Counted from the stretch's first letter, positions 1 through 12,571 are shown. The stretch is DNA of 64,000 nucleotides from Oscarella lobularis (GCF_947507565.1 NC_089188.1:434001-498000); one strand, 5' to 3'. Notes: generated by a model not told the origin, from the sequence alone. Numbers and translations: made by a program.

Positions 1-1524
1 GTGTTTGATAACCGATACAGTACTACGATATCCTCGAAAGTAGGGATCCTTTCCTTACACTAAAACGGGATCGTCTTTGTTTCCCATCATGTATGAGCTA
101 TTTTTTCTAAATAGCAAAGCAATAGCCGTGTTCTTGGCGCGTCCTGTGTCTTGCATCATGTAAACCTTTTGAACCGCAGTCGGGCCTCAGCGAGTCGGTT
201 AATTAATTCACGATGGAATGAAATTTACCCCCAAAGACAATGGTCGGCGCGGCTGTGCCAATGCATATCACGGTGCTTGGTGTTACAACAATTGCCATGT
301 ATCCAATCTAAATCATTAATGGAGGTTATAATAAGACGGGTTATACGAAGGTATACACAGCTAGTGGCGAAATTTCCATCTCTCAAGTTCTCCGAAATGA
401 AGTTTCCATCATTTGCATCTCTCGTGCTTCTCCTGACGACCCTTGCTTGTCGCAACCCAAAACGTGAGCTCAAAACGGAAAACTCGTGTGCTTTTGTTCA
501 GATGATGCGCGCTTTAACATCAAAATGGCGGCCAGAGTAAAATGACGAAACGCCGCAGCTGGAGCAGAAATGAGATTCCCGAAGAGCCGTTCGATTGCCT
601 GGTGGCACAGCTATGCGTCTGATCTCCGATATCGACGAGATGCAAAGTAAGCCGGGCCTCTTTCGGGGATCTTCGTGACCCACACACAATCATCTCACGC
701 AATCGTCTCCTAAACTACTGCATTACTTCAAGGATTGGTAAAACTATGTTTTCGTTGTCCTACTTTCCTTCTTACCTTGTGAACACAGTGGCAACGTGAA
801 CGTTTGTCTGCACAGTGAATTGTGCACACGCAGTGGCCTGCTATCGCGATCACTCGTTATCTTCTAAATCGTCGTTCAATTTAGGCGTCATTTGACTTGT
901 GATGTAACCGAAGGGCGTGGACATTTACTGCTTCCAGTGTTATACGAAGGGGTGAGTGAAGATGTCGCAGCTTTTTGCTTTTCATCGTATTCGTCGCCCT
1001 TATAATAAACGACGTCGCCAGGTCGTCTGCCTTCCTAGTCCAGAACAACTTGTGTATTTAGCACGGATCTACGAAATCACAAGATCGAAAAAATTCGAAT
1101 GATTTTTCCAAAGAGCTAGAAATGCGCACAAGAAGCCGCCAAAACATTGCTTTGTCTTTCTCTTGTCGCCAAATGAAGCCTGGGGGGCGACACTAGTGAG
1201 GTCTATTTAATTTCTGCAGCAAGCACGTATATACCGTGAGTCAACTTTTTTGAATCTCCTAGTTTATTTTTTAAAGAAATATTTTGTTTGAACACTACTG
1301 TCTTTCACTTTGGTACTGTATCCCTAAGGCGTTTGACATACGTTTGCCAGTACCTCAAAATTATACAGAGCTCACATCAGGAAGATTTGAATAAAAAATC
1401 GCATTTTGATGTTGACATATTAGAGACAAATCTATCTCCGTTTCTGCTGTCTGAACAAATCGTGATCGCACGTACGGGACCCTCTTTCAGTTTCGAGTCA
1501 CGAGACGCAACAAGTCACAAGGCA
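1..1524. other. No recognisable gene
   Basis: I see no coding pattern that can be supported here. Open stretches at 151-540 (plus) and 225-473 (minus) overlap each other and have no recognisable domain. The final part, from about 1200, is AT-rich and probably includes the 5' flank of the first receptor gene. An open frame reaches back to 1288, but the conserved receptor start is at 1525. Confidence 0.4.
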
Positions 1525-2994
1525 ATGGTGGAGTCGGCTTTCTGCAACGGATCGCAGAGAATCAATGCGACGATTGCAGATTTTGCGGATTATAACGCCA
1601 CCCTTCGTCTTCTCCTACCCTATTTCCTCCTCGCATGCAGCGCATTTAGCGTGTTGTGGAACTTCGGCGTCATCATCCAATTTGCTATTCACCGATTCCG
1701 CCGAATACCAAATAAATTTGATTTTTTTTTGTTCTTTACGTCCTTTGCTGAACTCCTTAGTTCAACTCCTATTGTAACTTTCGCAGGAATCGGGTCAGGC
1801 TTCAGCAGGAATTACTCAGAGACTGACGCGGTCAAAAATACCGACAACGGCGATGAAATAACTCCTTACATCATCGTCTCTGTGTTTGCGTTTTTTCGTC
1901 TCTATGCCATCCTTGTGTACTCTCCTATTCTGATCAACCGCTTCTACTCGGCAAAGTTTCCATCAGAGCGTGAATTTTCTCTGGCTGTTCCAAGAGAAGC
2001 TTCACCTAATGGAAGCTTTAGGTTCTGGGTAGGGAATCTTGTAGCACTTTCTGGAGCAATTGCGCTAGCAGTGAAAGGAGGGGATGTTTCTCAAAATATG
2101 TATTCGTGTTTTTACATCATGACCAAATGGTAAGTTGGCTTCTACTCTATTTACAGAATCAATCGCGTTTCACAATCGTTCGTTGAGTTGTCATAAATTC
2201 GAACTTTATAGGAAGCAATAATTAATGTCTGCATGCATGTCAAACAGAAGACTAATGCCTGTTTTATATTTTTAGGCCAAAATGCGTTTTAATTGTGGCA
2301 AGCTACACTATTATTGTCCCAAGTGTGCTCTTGTTGCTCTTTATTTTGAAAGCTCGAATAAGAATTCCTCGAACTGTTCTTCTATGTCAGGAGGAACGAA
2401 ACGAGTCTTGCGCGAACGTTGATTGGTTTGCACTTGAGTGGGGATTAACGCGCATGTTTGTGACAGTAATTTCTGTCCTATACATCACTTGGATGCCTCT
2501 TCTGGTAGGAAAGTATTGAATTTTCTCTAATAAGCTTTGGTACTTGTATAGGTTGTTCTGACCATATACGATGATCAAGCAATTGCAAAGCACGAATCAA
2601 TCGTTCTCATTGCACTTATCATCGCAAGTTTGGGATTATTAACGTCGCCGCTTTTGCGTATTACTGCGCAACGTTATCGTCAGATGAGCTGTGAATGTCC
2701 CTGTCTTGATCCTTTGACGAACTGCTTTAAGTACACTTTTTCTCGTAAGTTTATCACTGAGTCCGCTTTGTAGGTTCTCCAAGAAAACTTTCTATGCATA
2801 TAGCTTCCGAAAAAACACAGCGCGAAAGAGAAAGATTGCTTGCGTCTAATGCAAGTCACAATCGTGGATCAAGGACGAAACCTAAAACGGAAAGTTCAAG
2901 AATAATCAGGATACAGCGAACAACTGTGGCAGATTATGATTCTACTAGCAGACGTGAAAAGTTGCTTCTAAAAGAAGTTCCGAAGTTGAATTGA
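1525..2994 (+). CDS. 7TM receptor-like protein A (tandem paralogue 1)
   Basis: Four exons fit: 1525-2129, 2276-2504, 2552-2744 and 2804-2994, summing to 406 codons. The start was chosen because the next residues (a short stretch ending in CNGSQ with N-glycosylation sites) match the starts of the two paralogues downstream. Seven hydrophobic segments can be counted. After the third comes RFYSAKFPSE, where rhodopsin-family receptors carry DRY. The last segment ends SPLLRITAQRYR, at the place of NPxxY. Exon 1 ends inside the same Trp codon as in the paralogues. The role is inferred: a plasma-membrane receptor, probably a divergent class A GPCR, ligand unknown. The frame stops at 2994, but weak donors in phase 2 just upstream could join it to the glutamate-rich exon train that follows. 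Confidence 0.7.
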
Positions 2995-3020
2995 TAAACT
3001 TAGTATACTTTTTCTGTTAG

Positions 3021-5480
3021 CCATGCAGCTCATGAAGAGCTAAAAACGGAGGAAGAAAATCGGAGATACGACAGTTGCAGAAGTACCTGTGACCCTTCTC
3101 AGTACGTGTCAAGAAACGCTTTAGATTGCTCTAACTCAATAGGTGTGATGCCGATAGGATAAATGCTAAAAAAAGGGAAAAGTCGACTGGCCGTGACAAT
3201 AATCAGGGGTCTCAAGCACATAGCGGCAGAGGTTATGATTCTCTTCTCTAATATTTACCTTTAGAGTTTTTCTCTATAATGCGATCTTGCAGACAAAATG
3301 AGTTCAAATTCAAACAAAGCCTCACGGATAGATTTTGAAAAGGAATTTCCTCGTGATGAAGCAAAAGTTGCAGAAGAGCCTACATCAAACGCTCATTTTG
3401 CCGGAAAGGGAAGAGACGTTTACGTAGAGAACGGTCTGAATGGAATTTTGAAAGAAGGTAAAAAGCTATTTTTGTTTGCTTAGACGAAAAGAAAGGAAAC
3501 CAGACAACGGAACGTTTTTTAGAAGAGACTCTTCCATCCGCCGCTTCTACTAAAAATAGCAGCGAAGTCGATTTGGAAATAGGTTCAAATTAGGAGAGAA
3601 AAGAAAAGTGTTACAAGGTTTTTGTTTTTACAGAAAAAAAACTAGAGGAAAATGGAGAAACGGAAGAGCGTTTAGGAATTGCTTTCCTAACAGGTACTTT
3701 TAATAAAGAAAGAACTGACGTCAAAAATGGTTCATGCTAAATCACGAAACAGGCTATAGAAATGTTTTTTATCTTTAGATGAAGAGAAAGAAGATGCCCA
3801 GGAAGAGCTTTCAGAAAGAACTTGGCCTGCCGTCACTCTCAATGAAAATGGTGGTAAACTCGACATAAGAAACTGTCCAATTGTTACCAGAAAGAAAGAA
3901 AGCTTTTTGAACGCTTCCGATTTTGTAGGTGACAACAAAAGTGAAGATAAAGCGATGGAAGAGCCTTCAGAAAACGCTGTTAACGAAGTCGGTTGCATGA
4001 AGGAAGGCAGTGAGATCATATTCTGTCAAGAAAATATGTTCGAAAGAGTGAACGAGATATTGTTAGATAAAAAAGGAGAAGCAAAAAACACAAAAGAACT
4101 GCTTGACAGCACTCTTTCTGTTGTCTTTCCTTGTGGTAATGACATTGAAGTCGAAAATAAAATCGGTATGCATGACTGATTCAAAGAATTTTCTAAGAAA
4201 AATTATTTGCCTCAGAGAAAGAAGAGAATAAACCCATAAAAATGTCCTCAGTTTGCGTCTCGCTTGCCGCTGCTTGGGATCATAATGACGTCAAGCTCGA
4301 TGCGGAAAGCGGTTTGCCATAAATGAATTAATATCTAGAAAAAAGCTTTTCAAAATAATTTTTCTTTAAAGTCAAAGTGGAGAAAGCCTTTGAAAAGCTA
4401 TCAGAAAATGCTGCTGTTGATTGTAATACAAATGGCACTGACAAAGAAAACGGTTCAAAGTTTACATCTCAAAAGAAAGTTTTAATATGACTTGTAAAAT
4501 TAGAAGAACAGGTGAAAGAGCTCTTACCTGCCGCCGCTTCTGGCGAAAATATAGTAGAATTTGATGTGGAAGGTTTGAATCCAATGCATGGCTTTTTTAC
4601 GCATGCATGCTTTTGTCTTTATTAGCTAGCGACAATCACCAAGCTGTCCCAAAGACGTCAGAAAGAGCTTTTCTTACCGACGATTGCAGTAGCATAGGTA
4701 ATAACCTTATAATTAGAAAATAACTAACTAAATATAGATAAAGGTTTAGGCAGAGAGGCAAAAATGTTCTTTTCAGATGAAGACGATAAGAAAGCAGAAT
4801 GTGTGGAAGAGCGTCCTGAAAGTACTCCTTTTCCTCTTTTTTCTAAAGTTGACATTGAACTGGCTTCAGAAAACGGTCCGAGTTCAATAGTGTAGCTAAA
4901 ATGGTCTTTTCATAAATATTAGGAATTGTAGCAAACAACGGAGAAGTCGAAGAGCCGGGAAAAATCACTTGTCCTGCCGACGTCTCCAATGAAAACCGCC
5001 AAGAGCCTTACATGGAAAATGGTACTAAAGTCCTATTTTGAAGGAACGTTTTTAGGATTTCTATAGACGATGTGAAAGAAGGAGAAGAAGTTTCTAAAGG
5101 CCAACCGCAAAACCATTTTCCGCTTGTCAATCCTTATACGAGTGATCCTGATTTGGAAAGCGGTCCGGAGCTACAAACAACTCAATTTCAAAATTGTGAA
5201 GCGTTTTTATAGGAGATGGAAACGAAGAAGCAAAGGATCTTTCAGACAGCACTTTTCTTGCCGCCGCTCCCAGTACGAGCGGCAGACCTCAAGCGGAAAG
5301 CGGCCGGAATTTAAGTAAAGATGTCTACAAAAATTTTTAGCAAGATAATTTTGCTTCTAAGATGAAGGCGAAGAAAGTACATGTTTAGTGAAAGGAAAGC
5401 CTTCAGAGAAAGATGCAGTTTCTAGTAATGGCATTGAACGTCAGGGAGAAGATGCATGGTCTGAATTCCAATTCAGCTAA
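3021..5480 (+). CDS. Train of acidic mini-exons, probable cytoplasmic tail of receptor A
   Basis: Exons fit at 3021-3101, 3143-3231, 3293-3457, 3523-3582, 3634-3693, 3779-4165, 4216-4311, 4372-4452, 4504-4572, 4626-4697, 4777-4875, 4923-5021, 5067-5162, 5213-5302 and 5362-5480. They stay open across every junction and give about 554 residues. From the third exon on, exons begin and end in phase 1, so any one can be skipped without losing frame. Most end GAAAACG or GAAAGCG before GT. The repeated module reads roughly EE..L(P/S)..AAxSxN..EVDxExxG and is rich in Glu, Asp, Lys and Ser. The donor after 5302 is GC rather than GT. Entry is in phase 2, which does not suit an independent start but suits continuation from receptor A, whose paralogue C also has a long multi-exon tail. 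No catalytic domain is visible. The 3' end is uncertain. Confidence 0.6.
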
Positions 5481-6109
5481 AAACGTGAGTACTCAGAATT
5501 TATTACATTTGAAATTGACAATGATGAAGACTCCTATAAGCTTGCTAAAGCAGTTCCCTATGCTGTTGTCTCTGACGAAGATAAAATATGACTGTGCTGC
5601 AATAGGAGAATTTCAAGACACTGCAAGCACAAACGTTGACGGTTTTATTTCGGGTTATGTAAATAACAGTGAAACTGACCGAAACAGTTTCTAAACCAGG
5701 GTAATCTATAGATATTGGACTTGTGCAGCTTTTTTTCTTACAGTTGAGAGTCAGTTTTACATCAGCCAATAACTTTGCAATTCTAAAGCGACTTCGCGAA
5801 CTTTCAAGTTTAATTTTCGCAAAGGTTTTTGTTTAAATATTACTTGGCCATCCGTTTCTTGTAGCTGACATAGAAGTGAGTTGCGATTCATCATTTTACA
5901 TTAAGCTTTATGACAGTAGCATTTTAGAGAGGAAAATTTGTCCATTAAAAGCCAAAAGTTAATTAACTAATCAAGATCTAGTGCATACAAGGATTAGCCT
6001 GGAACTGAAAAAAGCAGTTTGCACACGGAGCTAAAACAATTTCCGTAGCGCGCGCATGTGTCAGTTGCAATACGGGAACCTTCACTTTCAACAAAGGAGT
6101 CATAAGACG
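5481..6109 (+). other. Spacer with possible leftover exons of the acidic tail
   Basis: Two further stretches look coding. One starts after the acceptor at about 5493 and reads with acidic composition (FEIDNDEDSYKLAK). The other starts after the acceptor at about 5604 in phase 1 and ends with TAA at 5692-5694. They may be alternative last exons of the acidic train; I could not find a convincing donor joining them. The remainder, 5700-6109, is AT-rich and contains the 5' flank of receptor B. Confidence 0.3.
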
Positions 6110-7320
6110 ATGACGTCTTCTCCTTTCTGCAACGGATCGGAGCGGACAAACACGAGTGGTACAGGTTTCGCCGATTACAATCATTTCCTTCGTCTTTTTC
6201 TGCCGTATCTCCTAGTCGCTAGTTGCTCTTTCGTGTGTCTGTGCAATGCCGTTTTCCTTTTCAAGCTAAAAGCTTGCAAAAGCGGCCTCAAAGCGAACAG
6301 ATTTGATGTCTATTTTATTCTCCTATCATTGGTCGAATGGGTTAATTCTTTTCTTACGGCATTTTTTGCGGGATTAGCGATAGGCAACGCCGACAGTGTG
6401 ACCACTCGCGACGCTGTTTCTCTGTTTTTGTTCGCTCGCCTTTTGACTCTAATTCAGTTCACCCCGTTTTTATTGATTCGTTTTTACTCGTCGAAGTTTC
6501 CGTCGCAGTCGAAGTTTGCTCTCGCTTTTCCGCTTTTTCCGGCAAATTCCCTGTCAACGAAAACTTTTTGGATTTGGTGGACTCTTTCACTTCTGTTTGG
6601 AATGTCGGCGGAAGTATTGGTGCCAATTTTGGGCAACAATGCGTACTACTCCTGCTTTTATGTTATAAATGATTGGTAATTCACTCTCCCTTATATCCTT
6701 TTTAGGACATGAAATTTTTATCAATCCTATAATTTCTTTTTTAGGCCAAGATACGTTTTACTAGGTGTAAGCTACTCCATGATCGGCTTTTACTCACTTT
6801 TGTTGTTGTACATTATGAACGCTCAAAGACAAACTACTGAACTCTCAAAAAATGAAGATGTACCTCACTCAGACGATTGTTTGTTAGATGTAGAAGAAGA
6901 GGGCTTGGATTGGTTTGCCAGTGAATGGAGACAGACTCGCGTTTTCCTCGTATTAATACTCAGTATAATCGTGACTTTGCTTCCTTTTCTGGTAAGCTCT
7001 CTGCCCAGGTTCTTTTTGGTTTATTTTGCTATGCACAAATGTTTTTACAGATTATTTTAACTGTTTTAGACGACGCGAAAATCGAAACTCACGAAACAAT
7101 TGAACTAATTGGAATTATTATTGCTATTTTGGGATACGTTGCTCAGCCGCTGCTCTACGCCACCACCTCACGATATGCCAAAGCATGCAAAAAGTACACT
7201 GTTGATCATTTAGAGAGCTGCTTTGAATGTAAGCCACTAGACGACCGTTTAATTAATTAATTGTATGATGCATTTTATCGTATGAATGTAGCTGCCGAAA
7301 GTGAACCTTTGCTTTCATAA
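6110..7320 (+). CDS. 7TM receptor-like protein B (tandem paralogue 2)
   Basis: Exons at 6110-6675, 6745-6991, 7051-7228 and 7292-7320 sum to 340 codons (339 residues). The N-terminus carries the CNGSE motif with a glycosylation sequon. Seven hydrophobic segments follow. After the third comes RFYSSKFPSQ, and the last ends QPLLYATTSRYA. The intron inside the Trp codon at 6675 and the intron before the sixth-to-seventh segment region match receptors A and C exactly. The cytoplasmic tail is short and ends in the acidic SAESEPLLS, encoded by a 29-base final exon. This is the shortest of the three tandem copies; their tails differ far more than their membrane cores. It is probably a membrane receptor; the family assignment beyond 7TM is inference. 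Confidence 0.75.
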
Positions 7321-7778
7321 TAACCAGGGAGTTCTTGTCACAGACATCATTCTTATCCCTTTTCAAGTTTGTTTAATAACAAGATAAAGTCAATAAATCA
7401 GAAATCCACTTCAACACAGACAGTTGAGATTTTTGTGCTAGGAGATGAATCAACGAATATACTGTCGGCAAAGTCATATAACGTTTTTTAGTGCTTTTTC
7501 TGATAAATGGTTTTGTATTCATGCTATCTAGTGGCTGTTAGTGGCTGATGCCTGCATTTTTCTAAAAACAAAAAAATGAAATACTATTTAGGATTTTTGA
7601 TGCTTCCTGTCTTATCAAGCCGAGCAAAAGCCTTACTCATTTATTTTTGATTATTCATATTTTAATCAATCACAAAACGACAGGGCCGAGGTATTTGCTT
7701 CAGAAGAGCCGGGAGCTCTAGTTCAATTATACGGGACGTTTTTCCGGTTTCTTACTTCTTTGAACAATCTAAAACGAC
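7321..7778. other. Intergenic between receptors B and C
   Basis: AT-rich sequence with no open frame of note. It holds the 3' flank of receptor B and the 5' flank of receptor C. No repeat was seen. Confidence 0.5.
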
Positions 7779-9964
7779 ATGACGGTTGTCCTCTGCAACG
7801 GATCGCAAGAACTGAATACGACTAACTCAAGTTTTGTGATGTACAGCCCTCTTTTTCGTCGCCTAATGCCGTTCCTCCTAACTGCAAGTGCCGCCTTCGT
7901 TTTGGTGTTCTGTCTAGCTCTCCTGCTACAACTTAAATCTCATTTTTCTTCACAAAGTAAGAGAACAAGTATTTCAGACGTATACCTCTTTCTCCTCGCA
8001 ACGGTTGGATTGATGAGCTCAATTTTCATCGGTGCTTCCGCAATCACTGCTTTGGTAACCGCGCCGGAATCAAATTTTCCTGCTAGCAAAAACTATGACA
8101 GCAGCGCGACTCCGCGTGCCAGCGTCTCCGCGTTTGTTAGCTTTCGCCTTGTGACCATTGTTGTCGTCTATACCTTCGTTTTGGTCAAACGCTTTTCTTC
8201 GGCAAAATTTTCGTCGCAATTGGAACATGCTTTTTCTCGGCCTGATCAGCCGTTAAATGGCGAAAATGTTCATCGTTCTTTTGTATGCAAGCGATGTCTC
8301 ATGGTGTTCGGTTATGCTCTTGTCCCTTTCGTTTTATTTGGTGGAGCTATTGCGTTAGACTTTGTCGCAGGTGGAGACAATCAATTTTCTTGCTTCTTCA
8401 TTATTGGAAAATGGTAATAATTTGCGAGCGTAATAATTCTTAATTTTGGTGACAAACGTATAATTTTTATGCGTTACTCTAATAACGTTATTTAATAAAC
8501 GTAACTTCCACTTATTCTTTTTTTTCAGGCAAAGATACGTTGTCATTTGCCTTAGTTACCCTTCTATTGGCCTTGGAGCAGTTCTTTTGCTTTATATTTT
8601 CAATGCTCGACGAAAGCCTCCTGGATCAATTTTACCTGCCGTTCGAGGAAAAAAATGGATGGATGTGGATTTCTTTGAAATTCACTCGAATATGCATCAA
8701 GTGGATTTTTTCAACAGTGAATGGAAGTTGAACCGTATGTTTCTAACAGTAGTAATGACTTCGTACGTTACCTGGATTCCTTTGCTGGTACTACTACTTT
8801 TTTAAATATCTATGCAGGATTTCACGTAAATTCGTTTTAGGTTGTTTTAACTGTTTACGACGATCAAGATGCCGTTACTCACGAAACGATTGAAATCATC
8901 GCTATCGTCTTTGCATGCTTGGGATATCTTGCAGAGCCGCTTCTATATGCAACAACGCCAAGATATGCTCAGTTGTACAAAGAGATATTATCATCTATTT
9001 TTCGTCCTGTGAAGACATTTTTTGTGTTAACGTTTGCCCGTAAGTTTTTCCTAAGAGCCTTCAAGTACTTGAGTGCCCAACTGTTTAGCTTACGACCATT
9101 TTTCTCGCCAGAGGTTGCTTGAACCTGACTCAGACACATTCAACCGAGATTATCAAACTCAAACTGCAACACGACAAAAGGCTGCCACAGGCTCCGATGA
9201 ACAGTCATCTCAGACGTCATCAGCGTTCATTGGCAAAAGGTAGAAATTTGTTGCTAATTGCTGTTTAATTAACGTTATTCTAAAAAGGAACAGGGGTACA
9301 GCTGGAAGAGACTCCCTGACGAGCAGCGGAGAATCAGACGAAGACGTGAGCCATCCGCTCAAAAATAGGGGCGTCCCAGTAACACTTCTGTCAGAGTTAG
9401 TGAAAAAGCAGAATTAGTTTTAGATTTATTCTTTACATCAATTGCGCATGCAGGAATGACAGAATGGAGGCGGATAAGAACAGGGAATGGAGTATTAATG
9501 ATGTTTCGCTAATTGAAGCAGAGGAAGCGGAAACAGGTTTTATGTGTTAGTTTGTACCTTCAGTTAGCTCATTTTTTATTAGGAAAAGAGTCATTTGTTC
9601 GTAATGCTAGCGCTAACCAAAAAATGTAACTAGAGCACAAGATTTCCTATTTAGCAGAAGTATATATTTCTGGTTGCTGTTTCTAGTGCAAGTATCACTG
9701 CTGATTGCGCTACGGACTTACATCCCAAAATTCGAAAAACGTCTGGAGACTCAGGTCATTCACCGCAGAACAGCCGAGAAGGAAGCATGGTCGGTGTGGC
9801 GACAAGCGCAAGAGACGATTATTCTATAGACTCAGATGAATGTAGTCCTCCAAAGTATGTTATAATTAATTAAGAAACGCGTACTGTGTGGGTAATCTCT
9901 AATATTTCGTGGATTACTCATTTGCAGGCGCAAAGACAGTAATTTGGACGGCCAGCCGGTGTAA
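7779..9964 (+). CDS. 7TM receptor-like protein C with long Ser/Thr/Glu tail (tandem paralogue 3)
   Basis: Nine exons fit: 7779-8413, 8529-8787, 8841-9039, 9089-9239, 9288-9395, 9454-9536, 9583-9625, 9687-9854 and 9928-9964, summing to exactly 561 codons. The extracellular start has CNGSQ and several N-x-S/T sites. The membrane core ends EPLLYATTPRYA, aligning with the TM7 end of the paralogues. The fourth exon aligns with the tail start of receptor A (RQRLLEPDSD here, RERLLASNAS there), which fixed the acceptor choice in both genes. The roughly 200-residue tail is rich in Ser, Thr, Asp and Glu, as expected for a phosphorylated cytoplasmic tail. Ligand and coupling are unknown. The later small exons are less certain than the first four. 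Confidence 0.72.
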
Positions 9965-10208
9965 AGCGCACTTAAGCCAACACAGACTTAGTCAGTCAGC
10001 GTTGTATATTTCATTCTGATGTATTCATTATTTGGATGGTTTTTGCTGAGAATTGAGTTAGGTTTTTAGGGCCTCGACGCTCTATCCAGACTTTGAGAAG
10101 AAGTATGCAACGCTATGCAGTTCAACCGGTGATGAACGACGCTTAATAGAGGGTTGCACGGTGACGTCATGATCCACGTGACGTTGACCGTGGTGGGCTA
10201 AGCGCGTG

Positions 10209-11118
10209 GGGGCGCCGGTGGGCAGCCGTGTGTACCGATGTGAATCCGATGTATCCGTGGGGGACCGCGTACCCATCACTTGGGAATGTTCTTTTTAGGG
10301 CCTTTAGTAGTGCCAATTTCGCTCTACACCCGCAAGTATCGGAGCGGCGAGCTAATTTTGGGGGGGGGGGGGGCGTGACTCCGTGACGACGAGTCTCTAC
10401 TTTGTTTACTTTAGACATAGAAGGTGTGCCTATCGCGTGTAGCTCTTCCATACTGTCACAGAATTTCGCGTCAAACGTATATGCTGCGTTTTCTGGGCGT
10501 ACTTAGCGCGCGTGTGATGGAACGACTTTCGAAGCGTGTCTCCGGTCTTTCTCGCGAGTCACAGGCGAGATATAAAGCGAAACTCACTGCTGCTGCCTTG
10601 CTCGTTGATCCGTACAAGATTGATGACTCGACGGCGTCTCCTGATGTTGATATTATGTAGACTTTCATATCGTCACGTCGGGAATCTCATCAGGAGACGC
10701 CGTCCAGTCATCAATCTTGTACGGATAAACGAGCAAGGCAGCAACAGTGACTTTCGCTTTATATCTCGCCTGTGACTCGCGAGAAAGACCTTCGAAAGTC
10801 GGTCCATCACACTCGCGCTAAGTATGCCCAGAAAACGCAGCATATACGTTTGACGCGAAATTCTGCGACAGTATGGAAGAGTTACACGCGATATGCACAC
10901 CTTCTATGGTTAAAGTAAACAAAGTAGGATAAATTAGAGACTCGTCGTCACGGAGTCACGCCGTCCCCCCCCCCCCCCCCAAAATTAGCTCGCCGCTCCG
11001 ATACTTGAGGGTGTAGAGCGAAATTGGCAGTACTAAAAGCCCTAAAAAGAACATTCCCAAGTGATGCGTAGGCGGTCCCCGACGGATAGAGCGGATTCAC
11101 ATCGGTACACACGGCTGT
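10209..11118. repeat. Large inverted repeat (palindrome), arms about 410-430 bp
   Basis: The segment from about 10229 to 10642 is repeated in reverse complement from about 10686 to 11116, around a loop of roughly 43 bases. Both arms contain the same landmarks: GGGAATGTTCTTTTTAGGGC, a run of 14 or more G (C in the right arm), and a region with an open frame. The arms are clearly related but diverged. Each arm can encode the start of a short protein containing ESQARYKAKL and DPYKIDD. This vaguely recalls the N-terminal region of SWIM/YqaJ-type proteins common in marine invertebrate genomes; that link is from memory and weak. It may be a foldback or MITE-like element. Confidence 0.8.
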
Positions 11119-12030
11119 TGTCAATCTGAGGCATTGTGACGTACCCATTGACACGCCTACTTATGCACCATCTATCTACATCTCTACAAAATCTTTGTTG
11201 CAATCCTACTAAAACCAGCTCTAAACACAATGCGCCTAACATTAAAACACGCTTGGATTGCATTAGGATGTACATCCAAGGTGAGCCTTGCAAGTAATTT
11301 GGTGCACATTGACGCGCGAGCAGCGAAGCCGCCTAATTACGCGTTACGAAAAGACCGCTTGGGCTGATAACCAAACCTACTTTGTTAGCAAAGATCTTGC
11401 TCTACTTTAGGCACGAAACCGTCGCTCTAACCGAATCCTCGTACAGCCACGCACTTCACGAGTCGAATCGCATCCGGGATGCCACGACAACAGACGTGTG
11501 TACCAGAAAAAGTCACGTGATAGCGCGAGTTACGCATTCCTCTCCTACTTAATCTCTGGTGCCGGTACCGTGTTTCGCGGCCTGGCCCCACGTCCTTCAA
11601 TATTTCCCAAAATTCAAAGTTATGTCGCGCGATGGTGACGTTTTCACAAAAGTGAGTCCCCCTAAAGGGTCTCTTCGGCTGTTTTTCGCATCTCAAAGCA
11701 GAAGGAAAGCCTTTCAAGCGAAGGTCGTTTTTTCTGTTTGTAGGAATACTCAAGGCCTACGCTGAGACGGGCATTTGAAGATGCTCATTGGATCTTCATC
11801 GAGCTAGATCCAAAAATACCCTTCTCTTCTTCGAGGCTCGTCGTTCTTTTGTCGTGCATCGGAGGCTTTCCTACGACGACGAGACGCTAGCTTAGAGGCA
11901 TTTTTTACTTCAGTTTGATTATACGTACGTGCCACGTTCACAGCATCCGCTACGGGCAAAAGTCTCGTGGCCCGGGTTGTAGTGAACCCTTAGAAGGGAC
12001 CTCACCTATTTTCTCGACTTTTTCCTCAAG
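11119..12030. other. No gene supported
   Basis: Open frames at 11427-11753 (minus) and 11559-11765 (plus) overlap and show no recognisable domain. No repeat of note before the 28-bp array that follows. Confidence 0.4.
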
Positions 12031-12165
12031 TAGAACGAGTTCCACAGTTTTGATGGACGAGAACGTGCTCCACGGTTTTGATGCGCGAGAACTTGCTCCG
12101 CAGTTTTTATTCGCGAGAACGTGCTCCACTGTTTTGATGCGCAAGAACGCGCTCCACACTTTCTA
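12031..12165. repeat. 28-bp tandem repeat, about 4.5 copies
   Basis: The unit begins GAGAACGTGCTCCACGGTTT and ends near GATGCGC. Copies differ by a few bases. The period is not a multiple of three, so the open frames across it are incidental. Confidence 0.75.
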
Positions 12166-12571
12166 AACGATAGACTAGCCAAACAAAATGACGTGCAAGA
12201 AAAGAAGCATTTTAGATAAATGATAGAATTTATAAGTCTTATATTGTGTATTTTAGGCGGCTGCAGTCAAAGCTGAAGCAGTGAAATCAATTGATTACAG
12301 TTGGGAATGAACGACTTTATTGCGTTCTCTTCTCGAACTCGTTTACTCGGTGATAAATTATTTTAAAATTAAATGCGATGAGGTATCTTTCGTTTCAGAT
12401 CCTCCTAAAGCCTTCTCCACAATAAGAAACAGAAGTTGACAGTCTTACTAAACGAAGTAGCAGCATTTCTTGGCGTAAGAAATTTTAGTGGTGAACCGGT
12501 AAGCGTCTCCAAGCCTGTTTGAACAAAAACTTTCACTTCTTCTTGTTCACAATTGGTTTTGAAACAGGTTT

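Noticed and set aside
151-540. 129-residue plus-strand frame near the window start
   Set aside because: Overlaps a minus-strand frame of similar quality, has no domain and no splice context.
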